From Ktedonobacter racemifer DSM 44963 (GTDB taxonomy: Bacteria; Chloroflexota; Ktedonobacteria; Ktedonobacterales; Ktedonobacteraceae): DNA of 64,000 nucleotides. This document shows positions 27,992-36,296 of this stretch, one piece after another. Below the pieces are notes generated by a model. The model did no database searches. It was not told the origin of the DNA and saw nothing but the letters and a program-made list of their open reading frames with translations. The translations under genes were made by a program, and so were the position numbers. Numbering within the stretch: the first letter of the stretch is position 1; every line of letters begins with the position of its first letter. The stretch lies in the NCBI RefSeq assembly GCF_000178855.1, contig NZ_ADVG01000001.1, forward strand, positions 1,860,001-1,924,000, written 5' to 3'.

Positions 27992-28135
27992 TAGTATGAG
28001 TGCGTGCCTCATCCAAGGTGTCTTCGTCGAATTGGTCCTGGGTGTCTCTTGTCTCTGTCGGTACCCTGGTCACACGCTTGATACGTGTGGGTGTGTGCTC
28101 TGTGTCCAGAGTTGGACGATAGCGAGAAGGGGGCA

Positions 28136-28556
28136 TTAGCGTTCCTCCCTTTCGTTGCGTGCGAGTTTGGTGGTGTTGGCTTGCTCGTCTCGCTTGCGCA
28201 TGACGTACTGATACAACTCCTCGTTCCAGCCACACATAGCCATAGCGCCAGAGAGCCGAGTGCCAAGTATCGTACATCGCCCATTGCAACATCTTCTCGA
28301 CATCCTGGGCGACAATCTCGCGCTTTTCAAACGAGAGGGCGATAAATTCGCACCGTCCTGATTGCACGCCATGATGGAAGGTGGGATCAGCACAGATCAG
28401 GATGGTATCAATGCCTGCTGGTTTCGTCTCGCCTGTCAGCCTGGGAGTGTCTTCTGGGTGGATACCATACGAGGTACCAACGCGCTGGCGTGACGCACTT
28501 TGCTGCGGTGTTTCTCCAGAGAGGTGAGAGATGTTGCCCGTTCTCTTCTGCTTCAT
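28136..28556 (-). pseudogene. Small hypothetical gene with an apparent frameshift
   Basis: One frame from 28556 (MKQKRTGNISHLSGETPQQ) reads plausibly to DTWHSALWRYGYVW and then becomes low in family-like character. A second frame supplies WNEELYQYVMRKRDEQ and ends at a stop codon that overlaps the ATG of the downstream gene (TAATG). This suggests one gene with an indel near 28240, although the first frame does remain open into the next gene. No domain is recognised. Upstream member of the accessory operon. Confidence 0.5.
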
Positions 28557-28617
28557 GCGTTTGCTCCTCTGGCTTCCTCTTGTTACGTACGAGCAACAAG
28601 AGGAAACGTTTTTCCAG

Positions 28618-29112
28618 CTAGAGATGCTTCCCTGCGACGTGATCAGTTGCTTCTTGTGGAGTCAGAAGACCGTCGTTGATGTAGCGAGTAACTTCAGCGA
28701 TGTTCTCCTGATCCTCGTGACAGGGACACGATGGAACAAAACAAAACGGGCTGGTCACTCTATGACGTTGGGTGTCATTGGAGATCACCGGAAGGAAATT
28801 CTCCCCATAAGTAGCGGGCTCTTCGCAACGTCTGCCAGGAGAGACAGAGCGAGGAGGTTGAGGAGAAGCGGTTTCCAGCAAGGCCTTCACCCATCCGATG
28901 ACCCAGCCAGTACTCTCGCTGGTGGAATCGGGAAAGGCGAGCAGGCGGTGGACCATGTGTTCATACAGGTCATATTCGTTCAACGGGGCGTGCGCATCTT
29001 GATAGGCCTGATAGCCTGCCTGCACACCACGAAAGAAAGCAATATTCGAAACGGTGACTGGCGCATCCATCGGGTGGCCTGAGCGTAAATCCATTGAGGC
29101 TCGTTGTGACAT
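28618..29112 (-). CDS. Hypothetical protein
   Basis: 164 aa with no recognised domain. The N-terminal half is helical (VSNIAFFRGVQAGYQAYQD, NEYDLYEHMVHRLLAFP), the middle is Ser/Pro/Arg rich, and the C-terminal part ENIAEVTRYINDGLLTPQEA resembles a short helical repeat. It is on the same strand as the accessory operon below it. Base composition is like its GC-rich neighbours and unlike the AT-rich gene that follows. Confidence 0.55.
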   Translation of the reverse strand: MSQRASMDLRSGHPMDAPVTVSNIAFFRGVQAGYQAYQDAHAPLNEYDLYEHMVHRLLAFPDSTSESTGWVIGWVKALLETASPQPPRSVSPGRRCEEPATYGENFLPVISNDTQRHRVTSPFCFVPSCPCHEDQENIAEVTRYINDGLLTPQEATDHVAGKHL

Positions 29113-29299
29113 ATGACATCATCTCTTTCTTGACTGCGGAGCCTCGATGCGCTATGCTGAGCAGAGAGAACTCCGGGACTTAGCAAAGGTTTTTGTGTTC
29201 TCACTCACTGGCTCTCGTCTGACATACGGGAGTCAGTTTTTCTTGTGCGTGATCACCTGCTTTCTTTACAGTGAGACCGAAATCTTTTTTCGACACATA

Positions 29300-29388
29300 A
29301 AATATCATAATTGACACTTGAAACTTGACACATTAAGCATAGCAGATAAATGTTTCAAATGTCAAGTGTCAATCATGTGTGTTATAAT
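29300..29388 (+). promoter_or_regulatory. Dyad operator and promoter of the AT-rich HTH gene
   Basis: Two inverted copies of a 21-bp motif lie at 29311-29331 (starts TTGACACTTGAAAC) and 29352-29372 (the complement, ending AAGTGTCAA). A -10 box TATAAT is at 29383-29388 with TGTCAA as -35 17 bp upstream, so the second arm overlaps the promoter. A related half-site TGACATTTGAAAT is at 30223-30235 after the gene. The arrangement suggests autorepression by the HTH protein it precedes. Confidence 0.65.
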
Positions 29389-29415
29389 GAGCAAACAAAC
29401 TTGTAGGGGGATTCA

Positions 29416-30219
29416 ATGAGTGATCAGTATTATACATTGGGTGAAGTTCAAAAACTTCTCAAAAAATCTCGTTCAACGGTTCTAAGAGAGGCAAAATCTG
29501 GATTAATTCCATCTGAACTTGAAGAAGGTAAAACTAAAGGTAGACTTTACCCTAAAGATGCAATAGATGCGCTAGTGGAAATACAAAAAAAGAAGGACAA
29601 AGCCAAACAAATACCTCGTCTTATTTTTTCACCTTCAACTCCCAATGATTTATGGTCAGAGGTAACCATAGGCAGAAACTTATACGGAGAGGACGATATT
29701 GTACCTTATAAGCGCCTTCTTGAATGGCGAGAAGTGAATGATGAAATATTTATGAGCCTAAAGGATAGTGGCAAGGTAGTCGGCTACTCTTCGCTTATGC
29801 CTCTTGAAGAGAGTGTTCTCATTGCTCTTATCGAAGATAAAATTCGAGAAAAAGATATACCTCTTGAGGCTATTAAACAATGGACAGATCCACAACTGTC
29901 TGTTTATGTATCAAGCATCACCGTAAAGCCATCTGGAAATCTTGCGAGAGATAAAGAGAAAGGAGGGCTACTTATCCGGCATACTGTGAAATGGGCCTTA
30001 TCCTTAAATCGCCAAGCAGATATAAAAAACTGGTATGGCATAGGGGCAACAAATGATGGGCAACATCTTTTTGAGAGTCTAGGTTTTACCGAAATACGCT
30101 CTTTGTACAATGGCGAACGAAAGGGATATTACCTAGAGGATGTGAAGACACCAGTAAAGCTCTTTAGCCTTCTACTCAAAGGAAACAAATCAGCCAATCC
30201 AGAAAAACAAAATGCATGA
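29416..30219 (+). CDS. HTH (excisionase/MerR-like) protein with a C-terminal GNAT-like domain
   Basis: 267 aa. The N-terminal 60 residues form a winged-helix-like DNA-binding domain (YYTLGEVQKLLKKSRSTVL, GRLYPKDAIDALVEI). The C-terminal part looks like an acetyltransferase fold (KVVGYSSLMPLEESVLIAL, VSSITVKPSGN, ATNDGQHLFESLGFTEIRS). AGGGGG lies 6 nt before the ATG. The gene is markedly AT-richer than everything around it, has its own dyad operator, and lies between an accessory cluster and an IscB element, all signs of recent transfer. It might be a plasmid- or phage-type regulator; the acetyl acceptor is unknown. Confidence 0.7.
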   Translation: MSDQYYTLGEVQKLLKKSRSTVLREAKSGLIPSELEEGKTKGRLYPKDAIDALVEIQKKKDKAKQIPRLIFSPSTPNDLWSEVTIGRNLYGEDDIVPYKRLLEWREVNDEIFMSLKDSGKVVGYSSLMPLEESVLIALIEDKIREKDIPLEAIKQWTDPQLSVYVSSITVKPSGNLARDKEKGGLLIRHTVKWALSLNRQADIKNWYGIGATNDGQHLFESLGFTEIRSLYNGERKGYYLEDVKTPVKLFSLLLKGNKSANPEKQNA

Positions 30220-30470
30220 CAATGACATTTGAAATTTGATATGCTACAATAGCCAACAATTGAATTGTTGAGTATCAAGGTTATGAATTTCTCAATCTAA
30301 TTAAATAGGCAAGTACGACATCAAAAAGTGATATGTTGTAGCTGCAACGTCTGAAGGTAAGAAGCTAGTAGACATCTAGATTTCGAGAAGATAACAGGAA
30401 AGAGACACAAAACTTCCTACTCGAAATACGTTGTTCGTAGCGTTAGTTGATAGAGATAGATGCTGACTGT

Positions 30471-30761
30471 GTCAATGACCGCCGGTCGGAGACCGGAGGC
30501 TTGGGAGAGCCTGGCTCTTGCAAGCCGATTGACCAGACCAGGTTCTTGAGAGAGCGTTGCCGAGCTTCTCTGCGTCACCGCTCCCGCTGAGAGAACGTCG
30601 ATGCTTCCAAGTGTTCAAGATCGTACTGGCGGGTGCTGCCCCAGCCTGCCACCCTACAACGGCTTCTTTAAAACAGGTGATGAGGTCAGTCCCAGTGAGA
30701 AGCCGAAAGTACCGAGAGGCATCATGGTCGAGGGGAAGAGAATACTCCGAAAGGAAGTTTT
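30471..30761 (+). ncRNA. Omega-RNA (guide RNA scaffold) of IscB 2
   Basis: 291-nt region 5' of iscB that is nearly identical to 5571-5859. Most differences fall in loops or short indels (for example around 30673). The presumptive guide is the roughly 16 nt upstream of 30471, which differ completely from those upstream of element 1, as expected for a guide taken from the flank. Confidence 0.85.
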
Positions 30762-32063
30762 ATGGAGCCATCCATGATCTATGTCCTGAGTGTCTCAGGC
30801 CAGCCCTTGATGCCCACTAAACGACACAATAAAGTCTGGTACTGGCTGAGACGGGGACTGGCCAAGGTGGTGCGGCGAGAGCCATTCACCATCCAATTGT
30901 GTTTTGAAACCTCGACCCATACCCAGCCAGTTGCCGTGGGCGTCGATACCGGCTCGAAAACCGTCGGGGTGGCTGCCACCACCAATGGCGAAGTGGTCTA
31001 CCAGGCTGAGGTGCATCTGCGCACCGATATCAGCGGGAAGATGACCCAACGCCGCACGTACCGGCGCAATCGTCGCGCTCGTAAGACGCGCTACCGCGCT
31101 GCTCGCTTTGCCAATCGTCGTCGCCAGGCGGGGTGGCTTCCTCCTTCCTTGCGCTCCAAAGCCGAGGCCACCGTCAAGGCGGTGCGCTTGATCGCGTCCT
31201 TGCTGCCAGTGGGCACGGTGAACGTTGAGGTGGGCAACTTTGACACCCAAAGGATGCAACACCCACAGATTAGCGGCCTCGACTATCAGCAGGGAACGTT
31301 GCAGGGCTACCTGGTGCGCGAATACGTCCTGGAGAAGTGGAAGCGAACCTGCGCCTATTGCCAGGCACGTGGGGTCCCTTTGGAATTGGAGCATATTGTC
31401 CCGCGCTCCCGAGGAGGAGGCAGCCGTGAGAGCAATTTGACGCTGGCCTGTCGTCCGTGTAACGAGCGCAAGGGGCAGCAAACCGCCGCCGAGTTTGGTT
31501 TCCCCCAGATCCAGGCCCAGGCTCGTGTCCCCTTGAAAGATGCGGCCCATGTCTCCGCGATAAAAACCAGCGTGCTCCAGCAGCTTCGGAGTCTCTTTGG
31601 GACCGCTCAGGTGAGCGTGACCTATGGCTACGAAACGAAATACAAGCGCATCCAGGTGCTTGGCCTGCCTAAATCTCACACCAACGATGCTGTCGCTATT
31701 GCCTGTGAGATGGGGGAGCGAGTCAAGCCACGGGAAGAGGTTTATCAGATCCGCTGCCTGCCACGGGGGCAATATCAGCGCTTCAACGGGCGCCACAGTG
31801 AGCACAAGTGTTGGGCACCACGCAAAGTGCGAGGCTACAAGCTCTATGAAGTGGTCAAGGCCAAAGGCGTGGTAGGCTACATTGGGGGGCGACGCGAGAA
31901 GGGAGCGTTCATCATCAAAGAGGTGAGCAGTGGCAAGAAACTGCTCGAAGTCGTGCCAAGCAAATTAGAACGAGTCGCGCGTCCAACGCAGGGGTGGATG
32001 ATCACGCGAAAACCCGTCGTTGAGAATCTTGAAAAGGAGGACGGCGCTTCCTCCCCCAGTTGA
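30762..32063 (+). CDS. iscB: IscB RNA-guided nuclease (RRXRR-HNH protein)
   Basis: 433-aa IscB, closely similar to copy 1 but with 14 more C-terminal residues that run into the element end (ENLEKEDGASSPS). PLMP region GQPLMPTKRHNK, RuvC-I GVDTGSKTVGVA, bridge helix RRNRRARKTRYR, RuvC-II VNVEVGNFD, HNH with CAYCQARG, LEHIVPRSRGGG, SNLTLACRPC, and RuvC-III HTNDAVAIA are all intact. The start codon abuts the omega-RNA region. The HNH loop here (SRGGGS) is closer to the usual form than in copy 1. Confidence 0.95.
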   Translation: MEPSMIYVLSVSGQPLMPTKRHNKVWYWLRRGLAKVVRREPFTIQLCFETSTHTQPVAVGVDTGSKTVGVAATTNGEVVYQAEVHLRTDISGKMTQRRTYRRNRRARKTRYRAARFANRRRQAGWLPPSLRSKAEATVKAVRLIASLLPVGTVNVEVGNFDTQRMQHPQISGLDYQQGTLQGYLVREYVLEKWKRTCAYCQARGVPLELEHIVPRSRGGGSRESNLTLACRPCNERKGQQTAAEFGFPQIQAQARVPLKDAAHVSAIKTSVLQQLRSLFGTAQVSVTYGYETKYKRIQVLGLPKSHTNDAVAIACEMGERVKPREEVYQIRCLPRGQYQRFNGRHSEHKCWAPRKVRGYKLYEVVKAKGVVGYIGGRREKGAFIIKEVSSGKKLLEVVPSKLERVARPTQGWMITRKPVVENLEKEDGASSPS

Positions 32064-32092
32064 AACATGGGGGTACCCGCGTCGACGGAAGT

Positions 32093-32734
32093 ATGGAATT
32101 ACTTGTCGCCACCCTGACCTCGCTTCAGGCAGGGAAAGATATTGATAGCATAGCACGCATACGCCTGGTCTTTGATACGGCACGCAATGCTCCAGGAGTC
32201 ATCTCCTCCAACCTGTATCAAGGTCGAGGCAAGCAGCCCTATTACCTGCTCCTGACCACCTGGGACGATGAAACTAGTTGGAAAAGCGCGGGCGAACGTC
32301 ATAATCCACAGTTCCTCCTGCGTAGTAGTATGGCCGATCTGCTTGCAGGGCCTCCACAGCAATGGTATATGCACTATCTCTGGGGATATAGCCGTGCCAC
32401 GAGACAACCGGGCTTCGCGACAGTTCACTTGCTCACCCTCCCACCACAGCAACTCAAGCGCGCCAACCAGGAATGCCTGCGCTACCTCCATCAATTAACG
32501 CTCCAGGCCCCGCTGACCTTCGCCTTCCTGGCCTATGGCGTCTCTGATGGTCCCTCTCAATTCACCCAGCCCACTTCCACAAGCAATGAGCCACAAACCA
32601 CACTCTTTGGCCTCTTTAGCTGGAGTAGTCCGGAGGAAAGCGAGGCCTTCTTTCAACACCCTCATACCCAGGCTCTGGGGAATATCCTTCAGTCGCTAGG
32701 GAAGCTACACACGCTATCGTTTGAAATTCTTTAG
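32093..32734 (+). CDS. Hypothetical protein with ABM-like (dimeric alpha/beta barrel) features
   Basis: About 213 aa. PYYLLLTTWDDETSWKSAGE resembles antibiotic-biosynthesis-monooxygenase/EthD-type barrels, and the C-terminal half repeats the pattern (TLFGLFSWSSPEESEAFFQHP). It may thus be a tandem barrel of unknown activity. The ATG at 32093 (MELLVATLTSLQAG) is used because the frame upstream belongs to the IscB element end. The element lies directly 5' and may have displaced the original promoter. Confidence 0.6.
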   Translation: MELLVATLTSLQAGKDIDSIARIRLVFDTARNAPGVISSNLYQGRGKQPYYLLLTTWDDETSWKSAGERHNPQFLLRSSMADLLAGPPQQWYMHYLWGYSRATRQPGFATVHLLTLPPQQLKRANQECLRYLHQLTLQAPLTFAFLAYGVSDGPSQFTQPTSTSNEPQTTLFGLFSWSSPEESEAFFQHPHTQALGNILQSLGKLHTLSFEIL

Positions 32735-32746
32735 CGCGCCCTTTAC

Positions 32747-33151
32747 CTAATCGACGCTCGTCTCATGGACCGGGCGGTCATAATATTTTTTGAGTTCCGC
32801 CAGGAGAAAATCACGCTGCTGCCACATCTGTGGCGTGAAGATATGATACTCGCCATCACAGATGGGGACCTCATGCTTATGCTTAAGATGAGGAAGCAAG
32901 CGAAAACGGATATTCTCCTCGACGACTTCAATCCACATATGCCGTCGCGTGTAGCCAGTTCCCCAACGAAACAACACCATGGTATCGTACTCTTCAAAGT
33001 GACCACGCCCCTTCAACTCGGTCGTGTTGATTGACTGAAGCATTTCTGGCAAGCCACTGACACGAAAGATACGCTTGGCGTTCTCGCGCTGCTGCTGATT
33101 ATGTTCCTCCAGAGGTGAGGCGTTCGGTAGTGTCTCGGGTTCCTGATTCAT
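32747..33151 (-). CDS. Hypothetical protein
   Basis: 134 aa with no recognised domain. A polar N terminus rich in Glu/Gln (SPLEEHNQQQRENAKR) is followed by a compact region with many aromatic residues (EYDTMVLFRWGTGYTRRHMW, then FTPQMWQQRDFLLAELKKYY). It is convergent with the ABM-like gene, 12 bp apart. Confidence 0.6.
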   Translation of the reverse strand: MNQEPETLPNASPLEEHNQQQRENAKRIFRVSGLPEMLQSINTTELKGRGHFEEYDTMVLFRWGTGYTRRHMWIEVVEENIRFRLLPHLKHKHEVPICDGEYHIFTPQMWQQRDFLLAELKKYYDRPVHETSVD

Positions 33152-33343
33152 ACAGCCATTCTCTCTCTATGTTTGAGTTTATGAGCCGGCGGCTCCCTCA
33201 GATTGTAGCAGATATCCCTATCTACGAACAGGCTTCATACCCAAGGCAAGACCTGATGTTACTTACTTTATAGAGGCGCGGCATAGAGGCGCGGCGAGAA
33301 AACCACGAGGTCTTCAGCCTCGTGGATGAACGCCGCACTTCAC

Positions 33344-33640
33344 CGTTGACTTCCGATATCCTGACGGATAGTCTCCTGACTGATGTTTCCAAGAGTACGG
33401 CAGACGTATCCATCACTCCAAAATGTTTGCTCTTTCCAGAACTGCGTTTTCAACGCTTTTTCATGCCTTTGCCATCCCTGAACGGTCGATTTCCGTTTTC
33501 ATCGAGGGACAAGAGCCAGCGGTGACATTCGATGGTCGCTTTTCACTAAACCGTGAAGATGGTCTTGGTCCACTTCAACCGCTTCAAAAGCAATATGTGA
33601 GCGAGTTGCCATTTCTTCAAGCGCCTACTTCACCTCATCT
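33344..33640 (-). pseudogene. IS200-type TnpA (Y1 transposase) remnant
   Basis: Translated in two frames, the region gives FEAVEVDQDHLHGLVKSD and, after a frame change, FWKEQTFWSDGYVCRTLGNI followed by SQETIRQDIGSQR. These match the middle and C-terminal parts of IS200/IS605 TnpA. The N-terminal HUH part is missing, so it is not functional. Confidence 0.7.
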
Positions 33641-34950
33641 CCGGAGAACCCCTCCGCTTTTTGCGCTCCTTCCACACGAATATGAGGTAAGAGAGGATCA
33701 GAAACGTGGTATGGTTTTTGGCTGATCATCCATGTGGATCGTGCACTTACGCGCTTCATCCTCTCAAATTTGGGAATGGGCTTCAGATCGACCTTCTTGC
33801 CGTCCAGTCCCATCAGGATCGCATAGCCGGTCGACATGCGTCCCTTGATAAAGTATTCCTGGCCCTGGTAACGAACGTTGTCGAACTTGCGAAAGCCCTG
33901 GATTTTGCCTGTGGTGATGGGCTGCTCACTTCGCACCCCTTTCGTCTGCTGGTAATCCCCATCCGAGATACATTTCTTCTGGAGCACCTGCTTAGTGCAG
34001 AAGATCGGCGCGATTCCTCGTGTGGCAATGATGGTGGCGTCATGGGCATGGGTTTTGGGTAGACCTACCAGCATCCGATGCTCTTTAGTGACAAATCCCC
34101 ACGTTTCTTCGCGTTCAGACGCTTGAGCAGTTGCACCCGGATGCTATTCATCTGCGTGGCATGTCGCAATGTTCCCTTCTTCTTGCCAATGCGTTTCAGT
34201 GTAACCGTTCCTGCATGCAGGCCATCATGACAGGTTTTGCAGAGCGTGAGCAAGTTCTCTGGCTCATCGCTTCCGTCCTGGCTACGGAAGACGATGTGAT
34301 GAACTTCCAGTCGTTGGTCTTTTGATTTCCCTTTGCACTGCTGGCAGGTGTAATCATCTCGTGTGAGCACAAATGCTTTGGTATTGGCAAAACCATAGTT
34401 GATCCCCTGTTGATACAACCACTTCTTGCGCAAGACCTCCGGGTGTTTGAGGGCATGCGGGTCAAAGGTGCCCGTTTCTAACACAATATGCGTGATCGGG
34501 AAGATTGCTTGCACAAAGCGAATTTCCCGCAGGTGTCCCTCGATTTTGCAGCGCATCGTCGGGGAGAATCTTCCCTGCTTCGTCGAGTTGCGACGATTGT
34601 TGAAACGTGCTCTCTCTCCGATAGCGCGTCTTCCGCTGGCGTCGGTTGCGCCGTTTGGCTGCCCGTTCTTTCATGGTGGCAGCAACATCGTTGCGCAGTT
34701 CCACTTCAGAAAGGTAGACCACCTTTCCCTGCTCATCGGCGACGGCTGCGCCTACCACCGTGCTCCCGGTATCGATACCCAGGGTCAGGGGCTGGGTATG
34801 ATCGTGCGTTAGAGGCGCAAGCAGTTTGATGGTAAAGGGGGTGCGCCGCACCACTTTGGCTTTGCCCGCTTTGAGCAGCAGCCGGGCGATGGGCGGGAGG
34901 CATGGCATCAAGGGCCGGCCATCCGAGTTGAGAACAGAAACAAGAACCAT
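33625..34950 (-). pseudogene. iscB (third lineage) with two frameshifts
   Basis: Three consecutive frames make one IscB. Frame 1 from 34950 has GRPLMPCLPPIARLL, RuvC-I LGIDTGSTVVGAAV and bridge helix AAKRRNRRQRKTRYR. Frame 2 has RuvC-II ITHIVLETGTFD and an HNH domain with CQQCKGKSKD, LEVHHIVFRSQDGSD, NLLTLCKTCHDGL. Frame 3 has RuvC-III LPKTHAHDATIIATRG and the C terminus. The shifts are near 34600 and near 34090. All catalytic residues are still encoded, so the decay is recent, or the shifts are sequencing errors. Confidence 0.82.
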
Positions 34951-35270
34951 ACAGTGTTCCTTTCGGAAAAATGCTCTCCCCGAAGGGAGGTGGTGCGTAT
35001 CCTCTGGCTGTGACCACCAGAGGAATCCGACTTCATCTCGACAACGTTCAAAAGGCTTGTTGGGCCTGGATCACCGGACCTTCCCTCAATCCTACTTAAA
35101 CCCAGGCGACAGAGCAGCGGTCTGATGCGTCAACCGCAGGTGTCATGACCTAGCGAACGGAGCTCCCATTTCTGGGGCTGAGTCTGGTGAACTTGAGCTT
35201 CCGTAAAAGCGACCAAACCTCAGACCCGACGACTTCCGAAGAAGCCGCTGCGTCTTCAGCTCAGCGGGAG
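34951..35270 (-). ncRNA. Putative omega-RNA region of IscB 3
   Basis: A non-coding stretch directly 5' of the iscB 3 start, in the same position as the omega-RNAs of copies 1 and 2, with several stems (for example CCTCTGGTGG/CCAGAGG near 35000). Its sequence differs from the other two scaffolds, in line with the divergent protein. The 5' border is a guess. Confidence 0.55.
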
Positions 35271-35276
35271 TTCACA

Positions 35277-36296
35277 TCACTTACTTTCCGCGAAAGCGTC
35301 TTCCTTCAGGCAGGCTATCGGCCTGGTAACCAGGCTTATACGCTTGCCCGAGGGGGGAGAGAAGGGATAGGCGCAGTCGTGTGCAGGCATTTTGTCGATA
35401 TGGCAGACATTCCCGGAAGACTGCTTTGCGCGCCGTTTGGCCGTCGCGGTTAGGGTGCCTATCTCGTCGTGAAGATAACGACGTTGATCGCTGACAATCC
35501 CAATCGAGAGGGAAACGAGTGGGAATTGATAGGGGCGGCCTTTGCGGTCTACCCCACTAATGGAGCCGCGCTCGACATCGTCTGGCCGATACAGTTGCAG
35601 GCTCTCGCGTTTATAGCGATTGAGGATATGCTGATAGAGGACGGTAGCGCGCTCAGGGGTCGTTAAAATAATAAAATCATCGCCCCCGATATGGCCAACA
35701 AAGTCATCCGCGTTCCCATAATCATAGACGACGCTCTGGCAGATATGGCTTACGAGCAGGATCATGTCATTGCCAGCCAGAAAGCCATACACATCGTTAA
35801 AGGCCTTAAAGTTATCGAGGTCAAGATAGAGAATGCTCCAGGGTTCTGCGCTCTTGAGCTTATTATCCAGTGCCCATTCAAGTTGCAAGCCACCAGGAAG
35901 CAGGGTCAAGGGGGAGAGGGAGTATTGCTGGATACGACGGAGTTGTCTATGCACATGGGCCAGAAGCTCATCATTGTTGACAGGTGTAGCGATGTAGGCG
36001 TCTGCCCCCATATCCAGGGCACGCACCCGGTCATCTATTTCTTGTGAAGAACTGACGACGATAATAGGAATGTGCATACTCTTGGGATGAGCACGCAACC
36101 TCTGCAGCAAAGCATATCCATCGAGACCACTGGTCGCAAAATCAATGACAATCACATGGGGAATGTCACGTAAAGCAAACTGTAGCGCAGCATCGCCATT
36201 GAGGTGCATCGCAGTTTGATAACCTTTGAACGCTAGCTTCTCTCGTAGCAGCTTAGTGATCAATTCCTCATCCTCGATGACTAAAATGCTGGACAT
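35277..36296 (-). CDS. Response regulator with GGDEF diguanylate cyclase domain
   Basis: About 339 aa: an N-terminal receiver (SSILVIEDEE, phosphoacceptor Asp in HVIVIDFATSGLDG) and a C-terminal GGDEF domain (ILYLDLDNFKAFNDVYGF, signature IGGDDFIILT). The signature reads GGDDF, which can retain cyclase activity. In the receiver the invariant Lys is replaced (YIATPVNN has Thr), which may alter signalling. The last 15-20 residues (ACLKEDAFAESK) lie next to the IscB 3 element and may be derived from it. Predicted role: cyclic di-GMP synthesis in response to a histidine kinase not encoded here. Confidence 0.85.
   Translation of the reverse strand: MSSILVIEDEELITKLLREKLAFKGYQTAMHLNGDAALQFALRDIPHVIVIDFATSGLDGYALLQRLRAHPKSMHIPIIVVSSSQEIDDRVRALDMGADAYIATPVNNDELLAHVHRQLRRIQQYSLSPLTLLPGGLQLEWALDNKLKSAEPWSILYLDLDNFKAFNDVYGFLAGNDMILLVSHICQSVVYDYGNADDFVGHIGGDDFIILTTPERATVLYQHILNRYKRESLQLYRPDDVERGSISGVDRKGRPYQFPLVSLSIGIVSDQRRYLHDEIGTLTATAKRRAKQSSGNVCHIDKMPAHDCAYPFSPPSGKRISLVTRPIACLKEDAFAESK

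Larger units (their letters stand above)
25018..28136 (-). pseudogene. Membrane protein with FG-GAP/VCBS-like repeat, broken by two IS630 insertions
   Basis: The gene is in three pieces: N terminus 27992-28136 (MPPSRYRPTLDTEH..., good GGAGG upstream), middle 26405-26801, and C terminus 25018-25217. Removing each IS and one TA copy restores the frame precisely: ARTHT-SVVRQNS at the first junction and LPAGD-LGKTHVY at the second. The rebuilt protein has an N-terminal cytoplasmic region, one membrane helix (VGLAGVLMVGGWLGIGAL) and a C-terminal segment with the calcium-loop-like DLDGDGKPDMIV. It heads the operon containing the two genes that follow. Function unknown. Confidence 0.85.
30471..32075 (+). 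mobile_element. IscB element 2 (IS200/IS605-superfamily, no tnpA)
   Basis: Same organisation as element 1: left edge GTCAATGACC, omega-RNA region, iscB, and right end with the CCCCC/GGGGG hairpin and GGGGGTA. It sits between the AT-rich HTH gene and an ABM-like gene. The two elements are alike over their full length, so one is probably a recent copy of the other or both came from the same source. Confidence 0.86.
33303..35270 (-). mobile_element. Decayed IscB element 3 with tnpA remnant
   Basis: Minus-strand element: omega-RNA-like region (about 34951-35270), iscB with two frameshifts (33625-34950), then a fragment of an IS200-type Y1 transposase (33344-33640), ending with a perfect hairpin CCACGAGG/CCTCGTGG at 33303-33325 typical of IS200/IS605 ends. 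IscB here is a different lineage from copies 1 and 2. Its 5' side abuts the stop codon of a GGDEF gene. Confidence 0.75.

Noticed and set aside
33322..33725. Plus-strand open frames in the IscB 3 element tail
   Set aside because: The minus strand encodes IS200-type TnpA fragments and the end of iscB, so the plus-strand frames are shadows.
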